Assembly (NCBI GenBank): GCA_013203365.1
Contig: JABMQG010000283.1
Span: 1 to 9,756 of the forward strand
DNA from: Planctomycetota bacterium
Lineage (GTDB): Bacteria; Planctomycetota; Phycisphaerae; SM23-33; FEN-1343
Direction: 5' to 3'
DNA: 9,756 bases
Shown here: piece after piece, positions 1 to 6,674 of the stretch
How the letters are laid out: each line of letters opens with the position of its first letter
Numbering within the stretch: position 1 is the stretch's first letter
The notes under the pieces: generated by a model
What the model saw: only the letters and a program-made list of their open reading frames with translations
Databases searched by the model: none
What the model was told of the DNA's origin: nothing
Program-made: the position numbers and the translations under genes

Positions 1-73
1 GAAATAGGGTTTTCGGCGCATGACCGCAACAGGTTGAAGCATACCTACAATGTTTCCAAGGCAGTGACCCTTT

Positions 74-1825
74 ATGGCGGTGCAGAACTACGAGGAAAAT
101 CGGTGCCCTGCCAGGCAGGATAGCCACGATAAGCCGTTGGGCCAAATACTCTTAGATGAGGGTAAACTTTCTGCGGCCCAGCTGGACGAGGCCCTGTCCG
201 CCCAGGGCGAGCGGGACGAGCGGCTCGGGCAGATCCTCTGCCGGTTGGGCTTCGTCGACCGGGAGGCGGTTCGACAGGCCCTGGCAGAGCAGGCCGGATT
301 GCCACGGGTAGATGTTGCCTCCTGCATAATCGACCCGGCGGCCCTGGCGGCCGTGCCGGCGGAAATGGCCTTCCGCTATAAGGTCCTGCCGCTGGCAGTC
401 CACAACCGCACACTTTCCCTGGCTATGGCCGATCCGTTCGACCGCATGGCGGTGCAGTCACTACGCGTTCTCACCGGCCGACTCATCCAACGGCACTATT
501 GTCCAGAGGCCGAGCTGCTCGAGCGAAGCCGGCGGGCCTACGGCTCAAGCGTCGCCAGGATGATCGCCGAGATGGGGGCTGCGCCCGCGCCGGCACTCGG
601 CGACGAAGAGCAACTTACCCACCAGCTCCAGGAAATGGCACGCGAGCCGTCTATCGTAAACCTGGTGAATCTGGTCATACTGGAAGCGATCGAGTCCCGC
701 GCAAGCGATATTCACGTCGAGCCGTTCGAGAACGACATCAGGATAAAGTACCGCATCGACGGCATCCTCCACGAAACGCCGCCGCCGCCGAAGCAGATGC
801 AGCCGGCCATCGTATCGCGAATCAAGATCATGGCCGGCATGAACATAGCCGAGCGCTTTGTCCCGCAGGACGGGCACATCACGTTCGCGGCGCCAAAGGG
901 CAAGATCGACCTTCGCGTGGCGACGGTGCCGACGGTCTTCGGAGAGTGCGTAGTGATGAGACTGCTCGACCGGGCCACCGCACTGATTGATATGGAGGGT
1001 TTGGGCCTCAGCCAAACCTGCATGAAGCAACTCGCCCACCTGCTGGATAGGCCGCACGGCATAGTGCTCGTGACCGGCCCGACCGGCAGCGGAAAGACCA
1101 CCACGCTGTACGCTGCCCTGAACAAGATATACACACCGGAAAAAAAGTTCATCACGATTGAAGACCCCGTCGAATACCAGCTCGACGGGATCAACCAGAT
1201 GCCGGTCAACCGCAAGAGAGGGTTGGAATTCGCCAACGGCCTGCGGGCGATCGTCAGGCAGGATCCCGATATCCTCATGGTGGGGGAGATTCGCGACCGC
1301 GAGACGGCCGACATCGCCATCCGCAGCGCACTGACCGGCCACCTGGTATTCTCCACGCTGCACACGAACGACGCGCCGGGGGCCGTCACCCGGCTTGTGG
1401 ACATGGGTGTTGAACCGTATCTGCTGGCCTCCTCGCTTGAAGGCGTGCTTGCACAGCGGCTGGTGAGGACCATCTGCCCGCACTGCAAGGCCGCTCACAG
1501 CCCGGACGCACATTTGCTTCGTCGAATAGGTCGCCGCCTTGGCAACGGTACCGATGGGGCGTTTTTCCAAGGTCGTGGGTGTCGGCACTGCCGACAGACC
1601 GGCTACATAGGTCGGGTGGGAATTTTCGAGGTGCTGCGCATCACGGCGGCGGTCCGGCAAACCGTCGCCGCACGCGGCACAATAGCAGAAATAGTTGCCG
1701 CCGCCGGCGACGACTATCGACCTATGCGAGAAGACGGCTTCCAAAAGGCAGCCGGGGGCGTCACCACACTTGAAGAGGTCCTCCGTGTTACCCAGGACAC
1801 GCAAACCGAGGAGGCCCTGACTTAA
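74..1825 (+). CDS. gspE: Type II secretion system ATPase GspE
   Basis: This is the 583-residue cytoplasmic hexameric ATPase that powers pseudopilus assembly. The N-terminal domain (about 19-155) holds two tandem motifs of the MshEN/GspE-N type at 21-44 and 50-73. The ATPase core begins near 190 with SDIHVEP at 211-217. It has a Walker A GPTGSGKT at 335-342 (K341), an Asp box ITIEDPVE at 360-367, a Walker B DILMVGE at 399-405, and a His box GHLVFSTLHTND at 422-433. A zinc-binding tetracysteine pair follows (C468/C471 and C503/C506), as is usual in GspE. In-frame stops at 35-37 and 65-67 mean the protein cannot begin before the ATG at 74. GTG at 80 is the only close alternative. The Shine-Dalgarno is weak (AAGG at 58-61). 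PilB and MshE share this architecture, but the gspF-M neighbours settle it as GspE. Confidence 0.97.
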   Translation: MAVQNYEENRCPARQDSHDKPLGQILLDEGKLSAAQLDEALSAQGERDERLGQILCRLGFVDREAVRQALAEQAGLPRVDVASCIIDPAALAAVPAEMAFRYKVLPLAVHNRTLSLAMADPFDRMAVQSLRVLTGRLIQRHYCPEAELLERSRRAYGSSVARMIAEMGAAPAPALGDEEQLTHQLQEMAREPSIVNLVNLVILEAIESRASDIHVEPFENDIRIKYRIDGILHETPPPPKQMQPAIVSRIKIMAGMNIAERFVPQDGHITFAAPKGKIDLRVATVPTVFGECVVMRLLDRATALIDMEGLGLSQTCMKQLAHLLDRPHGIVLVTGPTGSGKTTTLYAALNKIYTPEKKFITIEDPVEYQLDGINQMPVNRKRGLEFANGLRAIVRQDPDILMVGEIRDRETADIAIRSALTGHLVFSTLHTNDAPGAVTRLVDMGVEPYLLASSLEGVLAQRLVRTICPHCKAAHSPDAHLLRRIGRRLGNGTDGAFFQGRGCRHCRQTGYIGRVGIFEVLRITAAVRQTVAARGTIAEIVAAAGDDYRPMREDGFQKAAGGVTTLEEVLRVTQDTQTEEALT

Positions 1826-1870
1826 AAAACATTGAACAGGATCGAAAGAAGCATTGCATTGAGACAGGCG

Positions 1871-1902
1871 ATCAGCAAATGGGGCCTTTGGCGTTTGCTG
1901 GT
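1871..1902 (+). other. RNA hairpin between gspE and gspF
   Basis: The arm ATCAGCAAATG (1871-1881) pairs with CGTTTGCTGGT (1892-1902) in 11 consecutive pairs, two of them G-U. The core CAGCAAA/TTTGCTG is a perfect 7-base inverted repeat. Two further C-G pairs (1885-1886 with 1890-1891) close a TTT loop, leaving GGG at 1882-1884 as a bulge. No T-run follows, so it does not look like an intrinsic terminator. An mRNA processing or stability element that tunes gspE against downstream genes is a plausible inference. Confidence 0.55.
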
Positions 1903-1956
1903 GAGCCGCAATCTTGATAGGCCGTGTCGTCCTCATGGGGTGGCTACGGGTGAACT

Positions 1957-1962
1957 GGCGGA
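1957..1962 (+). promoter_or_regulatory. gspF ribosome binding site (decides the start)
   Basis: The GGCGGA lies 9 bases before the ATG at 1972 but only 3 bases before the ATG at 1966. The spacing favours 1972, whose product opens MPSYAYSALDANG, the usual beginning of GspF proteins. Confidence 0.5.
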
Positions 1963-1971
1963 ATAATGTAC

Positions 1972-3216
1972 ATGCCAAGCTACGCCTACAGTGCGTTAGA
2001 CGCAAATGGCCAGCCTATAACCGGCGAGGTGGCCGCTGACGGCCAGAGCGAGGCCATCGCAATCCTGGCCGACAAGAGCGTTTTCGTGACGGATATCGCC
2101 GCGGTGGGCCAATTTCGCCCCGCCAAAGGCAAAAAAACGTCCTTGGCGCTCGGCCTGCCATTTCGTCGGCATCTTCGCCCTCGCAGTCGGACCGCTATGC
2201 TCAGACAATTGGCCACGGCCCTGCAGGCCGGGCTGCCACTGCTGTCGGCCTTGCGAGTCGTCCATGAACAGGCCGAAAGCGGCGCCTTGCGGTCCCTGAT
2301 GGGCCAGCTGGCCGAGTCCGTTCAGGCGGGCCAGCCGCTCTCGGACGCCATGGCCGAACATCCGCGGGAGTTCTCGCAACTGGAATCGAGCATGGTCCGA
2401 GTGGGAGAGACGGCAGGGGCGCTTGATGAGGTGATGGGCTACATCTGCGACTTCGCCGAACGGGACGTGGAAGTCCGCGAGAAGATTCGCTCCGCCGCCG
2501 CCTACCCGGCCTTTGTGTTGGCGCTGGCGGTGGTGTCCATCGTTGTCATCGTGACGCTTATCCTGCCCCGGGTCATTGCCTCCGTAACCGAGGCCGTCGG
2601 CTCGGCCGCCTTGCCCGGCCCGACCAGATTCCTCCTGGCGGTCAGCGAGTTCTCTAGGGCCTATTGGTGGCTGGCAGTGATCATCATGGCGATTGGAATT
2701 TGGGCCTTCCGCGCTTGGCTCAAACTCCCGAGGGGGCGCTTGGCGTTCGATACCTTCAAGCTGCACCTGCCTCTGTTAGGCCCGGCGATCCGGCGAATCG
2801 CGGTGGCGCGATTCGCTCGGACGCTGGGCACGCTCAGCGCTGCGGGTATTCAGATACTCGAGGCCCTGCACGTACTGAGGGATACACTCGGAAACGAAGC
2901 GCTGGCCCAAAAGGTCGACGAGGCGGCGGCCGGTATCACGCAGGGCCAGTCGATCGCCGAGCCACTCCGGCTGACAGGTCAGTTCCCCCCGTTGCTTATC
3001 CAGGTGATCGCCATGGGCGAAAAGACCGGCCGCCTGGACGATCTGCTGCTAAAAACCGCCGACGCCTATGAAAAGGAAACCGCCGCGGCTATCGCGCGCG
3101 TCATGACCGTCTTGCCCGCGATTATGATCGTTATGCTTGCGCTGGTGGTCGCGTTTATACTGGCAGCCGTCCTGCTTCCGATCGTGGAGATGCAGACCGC
3201 ATTGCCGGGCATCTGA
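1972..3216 (+). CDS. gspF: Type II secretion system inner-membrane protein GspF
   Basis: This is the polytopic platform protein of the T2SS, which works with GspE and GspL to assemble the pseudopilus. With the start at 1972 it has 414 residues, the usual family length. The opening MPSYAYSALDANG is typical of GspF. Two homologous T2SSF domains are visible, at about 75-197 and 279-400. Each starts with a similar helix (AMLRQLATALQAGLPLL and ARFARTLGTLSAAGIQIL) and contains a glycine-rich turn (VGETAGALDEV and MGEKTGRLDDL). Hydrophobic segments lie at about 181-198, 231-246 and 382-403, matching the three-helix topology. An ATG two codons upstream (1966) is in frame but poorly spaced from the Shine-Dalgarno. 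The gene ends 8 bases before gspG. PilC of type IV pili is the same family; the pseudopilin genes that follow favour GspF. Confidence 0.97.
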   Translation: MPSYAYSALDANGQPITGEVAADGQSEAIAILADKSVFVTDIAAVGQFRPAKGKKTSLALGLPFRRHLRPRSRTAMLRQLATALQAGLPLLSALRVVHEQAESGALRSLMGQLAESVQAGQPLSDAMAEHPREFSQLESSMVRVGETAGALDEVMGYICDFAERDVEVREKIRSAAAYPAFVLALAVVSIVVIVTLILPRVIASVTEAVGSAALPGPTRFLLAVSEFSRAYWWLAVIIMAIGIWAFRAWLKLPRGRLAFDTFKLHLPLLGPAIRRIAVARFARTLGTLSAAGIQILEALHVLRDTLGNEALAQKVDEAAAGITQGQSIAEPLRLTGQFPPLLIQVIAMGEKTGRLDDLLLKTADAYEKETAAAIARVMTVLPAIMIVMLALVVAFILAAVLLPIVEMQTALPGI

Positions 3217-3224
3217 GGACATGG

Positions 3225-3674
3225 ATGATGAAGGGATCGAACATGTATCGAAAATCGCAGCACCGGCGCTGCCGAAGCGCATTCACCATGGTTGAAATTC
3301 TCGTTGTGGTCATCATTATTGCCGTACTGGCGACCATGATCGTGCCCAAGTTCTTCGGGCGGGTCGCGGCGGCCAAGCAGAGCATGGCAAAAGTGAACCT
3401 CGGGAAGGTCGAAGAAGCCATCGATTTATTCAACTACGATTACGATCGGTTTCCAGAGGACCTCGACGAACTGGTTTCCGGACCGGCCGACGTCCCGGAA
3501 GAAAAACGCAATGCCCCCACGATCAAGCGAAAGAACCTGCTGGACCCTTGGGAACGGCCTTTCCTGTATAAAAACCCCGGCGACCACGGGACCTACGACC
3601 TCTACAGCCTGGGCGCCGACGGCCAGGAAGGCGGCGAGAAGGAAAATGCCGACATCGTCAACTGGGACGAATAA
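3225..3674 (+). CDS. gspG: Major pseudopilin GspG
   Basis: This is the main subunit of the periplasmic pseudopilus, 149 residues. A basic leader is followed by the prepilin motif SA|FTMVE: mature Phe is residue 20, and the conserved Glu5 is residue 24. The hydrophobic helix follows. The -1 residue is Ala rather than the usual Gly. The C-terminal half carries the calcium-binding signature of GspG: DPWERPF at 107-113, then NPGDHGTYDLYSLGADG at 117-133 and ending GGEKENADIVNWDE. ATG at 3225 is preceded by GAGGA (3215-3219, overlapping the gspF stop) at 5 bases. An in-frame ATG at 3243 also has a good site, AAGGGA at 3231-3236 with 6-base spacing, and would give a 143-residue protein with a shorter leader. 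Both are possible. The identity is certain; only the start is open. Confidence 0.96.
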   Translation: MMKGSNMYRKSQHRRCRSAFTMVEILVVVIIIAVLATMIVPKFFGRVAAAKQSMAKVNLGKVEEAIDLFNYDYDRFPEDLDELVSGPADVPEEKRNAPTIKRKNLLDPWERPFLYKNPGDHGTYDLYSLGADGQEGGEKENADIVNWDE

Positions 3675-4209
3675 CGCCTTCACCTTGGTGGAGTTGATCG
3701 TCGTGATCGCCGTCATTTCGGTGCTGGCGACGATGGCTATCCCGCCCCTGGCCAGTGCAGCCGGCGAAAGGCAGCTGCGCGTCTCCGCGCGTCGCCTGCT
3801 GGTGACGGCCCGCTACGCCAGGGACTTCGCCGCCACTCACCGCCGAATGTGCCGGCTGCTCATCGACCAGCGGCAGGGGCGATACGCACTGTTCCAACAG
3901 GCCGACCCTCGGCAAGGCGGCGATGAGTATCACCCGCTGCACGCCGGCATCGGCGGGCCCGAGCGGTTGGCTCATCCGCTGCGGTTTGCCAAGGTCTTGA
4001 TCGAGCCGCGATCGCTCCGCGAAGCCAGCAGACCACCAGGCGACTGCATCACTTTCGACGCCTTCGGCCAGGCCGACCCGGCCGTCGTGGCTATTACCGA
4101 CGGACGAAGGAGCTATTCCATCCTGATAGAGCCCGCCACCGGACGCGCCCGGCTGGCAGAGGGCATCGCCGAGAAGACCCCTGACGATCGAGTGGACCTG
4201 GATGGGTAA
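3646..4209 (+). CDS. gspH: Minor pseudopilin GspH
   Basis: This is a 187-residue pseudopilin, a component of the pseudopilus tip complex. The prepilin motif NNA|FTLVE places the mature Phe at residue 12 with Glu5 at residue 16. It is followed by a hydrophobic helix and then an amphipathic stretch (ARRLLVTARYARDFAATHRR) typical of GspH/FimT-type proteins. The C-terminal part is variable. The ATG at 3646 lies inside gspG, giving a 29-base overlap in another frame. The nearest purine run, AAGGA at 3639-3643, is only 2 bases away, so translation probably depends on coupling to gspG. The next upstream in-frame start, 3511, would give an implausible 56-residue leader. The 11-residue leader has no Lys or Arg, which is odd for a prepilin, and -1 is Ala. 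Assignment rests on the motif, length and position between gspG and gspI. Confidence 0.88.
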   Translation: MPTSSTGTNNAFTLVELIVVIAVISVLATMAIPPLASAAGERQLRVSARRLLVTARYARDFAATHRRMCRLLIDQRQGRYALFQQADPRQGGDEYHPLHAGIGGPERLAHPLRFAKVLIEPRSLREASRPPGDCITFDAFGQADPAVVAITDGRRSYSILIEPATGRARLAEGIAEKTPDDRVDLDG

Positions 4210-4630
4210 TCTACACCGCCGCAATTGTGGGGGGTTCACGCTTGCCGAGGCCCTGGTGGCCGGCGTGATATTGGCTATCTCGTCGGCCGGCCTGGGAATG
4301 ATCGTCACAGGCGGCATGCGATCGCTGTCCCGGGCCAGGCAGTATCAGCAGGCGGCGGAACTGCTGGACCGGATTCTTACGCGCATCGACCTGATCGGCC
4401 CAGCCAGGCTGCTGGCAGAGGGCCCCACCGAAGGAACCATAGATACCCCGCACGGGCCGTGGGCCTGGAAGGCGATAATCGACACCCGGCCGGAGGGCTG
4501 CCTCTACGACGTAACCGTCAGCCTCACTTGGTTGATGCCCGCCGGCCAGCGGCAATCGGTGCAGGCCCAAACCTTCCTGAACGACCCGCCGGGTGCGAGA
4601 TCAGCCGAACTGAAATGGGATGACCTATGA
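4202..4630 (+). CDS. gspI: Minor pseudopilin GspI
   Basis: This 142-residue minor pseudopilin nucleates the tip complex with GspJ and GspK in known systems. The short basic leader MGNLHRRNCGG is cleaved before FTLAEALVA, with Gly at -1, Phe at residue 12 and Glu5 at residue 16. A hydrophobic helix follows, then an amphipathic region with the usual alanine/leucine spacing (QYQQAAELLDRILTRID). The small C-terminal domain includes WAWKAIID and YDVTVSLTW strands, as expected for GspI. The ATG overlaps the gspH stop by 8 bases, and GAGTGGA at 4190-4196 is a passable ribosome site 5 bases upstream. The last codons overlap the gspJ start as ATGA. FTLAEALVA and the length match the GspI family well. 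Confidence 0.9.
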   Translation: MGNLHRRNCGGFTLAEALVAGVILAISSAGLGMIVTGGMRSLSRARQYQQAAELLDRILTRIDLIGPARLLAEGPTEGTIDTPHGPWAWKAIIDTRPEGCLYDVTVSLTWLMPAGQRQSVQAQTFLNDPPGARSAELKWDDL

Positions 4631-5292
4631 CCGCTACGCCGAGACAGACGGGCGTTACACTCGTTGAGCTCATCGTGGCGACGACCGTGACGGTTCTTGT
4701 CGCCGGCTCGACGGTGGCCATCCTGCGAAGCTGCGCAGCGGCCAGTCAAAGGGCCGATCTACAGACAAGCGCCCAGGCAGAGGCGAGAGCGGCCGTGCAG
4801 GCGATAGCAACTGCCATTCGAAACGCGTTTCGCTCGCCGGACGGCTCGGAGTTTCTCCAGGGAATCGACGGCCAGCGCGACGGTCGACCGGCCGATCGGA
4901 TCAGGCTGTTCACTGTCAGCCGCAAGACCGTTCGCCCCAACCAGCCGGAATCGGACGTCGTAGAATGCGAGTTCTTCCTGGGCGAGCCGGTCCCAGGCGC
5001 CCCTTCGGCACTGATGCTCCGGACGGACCCGACCCGCAACAGACCGCCGGACGGCGGGGGGGTAGTCGAACGAATCGCGGAAAACGTCGTGGCCCTTGAC
5101 CTGACCTACTATGACGGCCTGTCCTGGTGCCAAGAGTGGGATGGGACCAAACGCCACTGGCCGCTGGCGGTGGCCGTCAAACTGGCCGTCGCGACGGATG
5201 GGCAAGCGGGCAAAGCACAGGGCAAAACCTTGACCGTCAGCCGAATGGTCAACTTCCCCTACTTGAACCCGGGCCAAGGTGACAGCCAATGA
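4627..5292 (+). CDS. gspJ: Minor pseudopilin GspJ
   Basis: This 221-residue minor pseudopilin is a partner of GspI and GspK at the pseudopilus tip. The leader MTATPRQTG is cleaved before VTLVELIVA: Gly at -1, Val instead of Phe at +1, and Glu5 at residue 14. The hydrophobic helix is followed by a long amphipathic helix (LQTSAQAEARAAVQAIATAI). The C-terminal region carries LTYYDGLSW (Y161, Y162, D163, G164, W167) and a strand with PLAVAVKLAV. This YYDG..W plus AV.V.L pattern is typical of GspJ. The gene starts in an ATGA overlap with gspI, with TGGGA at 4616-4620 six bases upstream, and ends in another ATGA overlap with gspK. Translational coupling on both sides is likely. Confidence 0.92.
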   Translation: MTATPRQTGVTLVELIVATTVTVLVAGSTVAILRSCAAASQRADLQTSAQAEARAAVQAIATAIRNAFRSPDGSEFLQGIDGQRDGRPADRIRLFTVSRKTVRPNQPESDVVECEFFLGEPVPGAPSALMLRTDPTRNRPPDGGGVVERIAENVVALDLTYYDGLSWCQEWDGTKRHWPLAVAVKLAVATDGQAGKAQGKTLTVSRMVNFPYLNPGQGDSQ

Positions 5293-6674
5293 CGGCAGTA
5301 ACCACACAAGTCTGCCGCCTTCGTAAGGGCTTCGCGTTGATTGCGGTGATGTGGGTAGTCATCATTGCCGGCTTGATGCTGCTGGGCGCGCAAAAGGCGA
5401 TCCGGGTGAACCTGGCGACGGCCTACAACGAACTGGCGGCAGTGCGGGCGCATTGGCTGGCCAGGGCGGGGGTAGAGCAGGCCATGGCCGTCCTGACCGA
5501 CGACGGCGGCGCAGCCGACGGTGCGACCGACCAGTGGTACGCGGACGAGCAGTCGTTCCGGCGTGTCCGGTTGGCAGGCGGTGAGTTCTCCGTCACCGCT
5601 CCGCCGGGTGAGGCCGACGAGCCGACCACGCCGCGATTCGGCCTGATCGACCTGTGCGGAAGGCTCAACGTCAACACAGCCGACGAAAACCAGTTGACGG
5701 CCCTGTGCGAACTGGCCCCCTGGCAGGTCAGCTCCATTCTCGACTGGCGCGACGGCGACGACGAGGCCAGGTCAGGCGGGGCGGATGGACTATACTACGA
5801 AAGGCTGCGGTTCGGCTACCTGATCCGCAACGGGTCGCTGAAGACTGTCGACGAACTGCGTCTCGTTCACGGAATCGATCAGCAGGCATTCTACGGCGAA
5901 GATACCAACGGCAACGGCACTCTCGACGTCAACGAAAACGACGGAAGCAAGTCGTTCCCCGACGACAACGCCGACGGCCGACTGACCACCTCACTGGCGG
6001 GCCTGACTACCGTCTATTCCTACGAGCGAAACCGCGACGCCGGCGGAGGTGAACGAGTCAACGTCAATACCGCAGACAAGACGAAACTTGTCGAACGTTT
6101 CAACTTTACCGACGCACTGGCCGACGCCGTCACCAAATACCGCTCGTCGAGCAAAAGCCAGACTTCCGCCCAGCCAGGCCAAGGCCAAGGAAAAGCATCG
6201 AACCGCTTCAACAGCCTTATGGACCTGCTTCAGGTAAAGGCCAGCAATACTACTTCACAGCAAGGCGACGAAGCCGGCAAGGTCAAGGAAATCACCGTCA
6301 AGTGGCTCGCCGATCATCTCGACGCGCTGACGCTGACCGACGACGATCGCCTGGAAGGACGAATCAACGTCAACACCGCGCCCATGGCGGTTCTCATGAC
6401 GCTGCCGAAGATGGGCTCCGCCACGGCCGGTGCCATCGTCCGCCGCAGGCAGACCGGAGCCGGGCCGTTTGAGAGCGTCGGCGAGCTGTTTACCGGCAAT
6501 TCGATCAGCGAAGAGCAGTTCAAGGCCTTCGCCGAAAGCCTGACGGTCCGCAGCGGCGCGTTTGAGATTCGCAGCTCGGCCGTCACTGCGTTGGGAATTC
6601 GCCACGAAATCGTCGCGGTAGTGGACCGCGGCGCACAACCCATGAACATACTCTATTGGTACCAAAGCCAGTGA
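5289..6674 (+). CDS. gspK: Minor pseudopilin GspK (large, with EF-hand-like insert)
   Basis: This 461-residue protein is the bulky minor pseudopilin that caps the pseudopilus. The leader ends RLRKG before FALIAVMWVV; mature Phe is residue 15 and position +5 is Ala (residue 19). Absence of Glu5 is characteristic of GspK. Helix-hairpin-helix-like NVNTA motifs occur three times, at 127-131, 258-262 and 360-364, the last followed by a classic GspK ending (AGAIVRRR, GPFESVGELF). Between the first two is a likely calcium loop: D205, N207, N209, G210, L212, D213, E216, with a second acidic half-loop at 225-232. A Gln/Ser-rich linker lies near 285-302. The protein is longer than enterobacterial GspK (about 325 residues). 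AAGGTGA at 5276-5282 is a good ribosome site six bases before the ATG, which overlaps the gspJ stop as ATGA. Confidence 0.94.
   Translation: MTAVTTQVCRLRKGFALIAVMWVVIIAGLMLLGAQKAIRVNLATAYNELAAVRAHWLARAGVEQAMAVLTDDGGAADGATDQWYADEQSFRRVRLAGGEFSVTAPPGEADEPTTPRFGLIDLCGRLNVNTADENQLTALCELAPWQVSSILDWRDGDDEARSGGADGLYYERLRFGYLIRNGSLKTVDELRLVHGIDQQAFYGEDTNGNGTLDVNENDGSKSFPDDNADGRLTTSLAGLTTVYSYERNRDAGGGERVNVNTADKTKLVERFNFTDALADAVTKYRSSSKSQTSAQPGQGQGKASNRFNSLMDLLQVKASNTTSQQGDEAGKVKEITVKWLADHLDALTLTDDDRLEGRINVNTAPMAVLMTLPKMGSATAGAIVRRRQTGAGPFESVGELFTGNSISEEQFKAFAESLTVRSGAFEIRSSAVTALGIRHEIVAVVDRGAQPMNILYWYQSQ

Larger units (their letters stand above)
1826..1971 (+). other. gspE-gspF intergenic region with hairpin
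   Basis: This is the only sizeable gap in the operon, about 140 bases. It contains no credible gene; the best ATG reading frame (1879-1917) encodes 12 residues. It holds a strong hairpin (1871-1902, listed separately) and a degenerate direct repeat (1830-1843 and 1857-1873). I found no convincing -35/-10 pair. The gspF Shine-Dalgarno lies at its 3' end. Confidence 0.7.

Noticed and set aside
46..51. TACAAT as a -10 promoter element for gspE
   Set aside because: There is no -35-like sequence at the proper distance; TTGAAG at 34-39 is only 6 bases upstream.
1871..1902. Hairpin as an intrinsic terminator after gspE
   Set aside because: No run of T follows the stem, and the downstream genes clearly continue the same operon. 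It is kept as an RNA structure only.
1879..1917. Short reading frame MGPLAFAGEPQS in the gspE-gspF gap
   Set aside because: It has only 12 codons, its start lies inside the hairpin, there is no ribosome site, and nothing in it is recognisable.
1826..1971. Cyclic-di-GMP riboswitch (GEMM) in the gap, suggested by the MshEN-like GspE
   Set aside because: I could not match the conserved GEMM-I core or its tetraloop and receptor. The hairpin alone is not enough.
545..2005. A 486-codon open frame on the minus strand across gspE and the following gap
   Set aside because: It is antisense to a clearly recognised GspE with all catalytic motifs, and its translation shows no recognisable domain. Long antisense frames are expected opposite GC-rich coding sequence. 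The 258-codon frame at 712-1488 is rejected for the same reason.
3511..3645. Upstream start extending gspH by 45 residues
   Set aside because: It would give a 56-residue leader lying wholly within the conserved GspG calcium-binding coding region; prepilin leaders are far shorter.
74..6674. A type IV pilus (PilB/PilC/pilin) cluster instead of a T2SS
   Set aside because: The GspG calcium-loop signature, the ordered H-I-J pseudopilins and a Glu5-lacking GspK are T2SS hallmarks.
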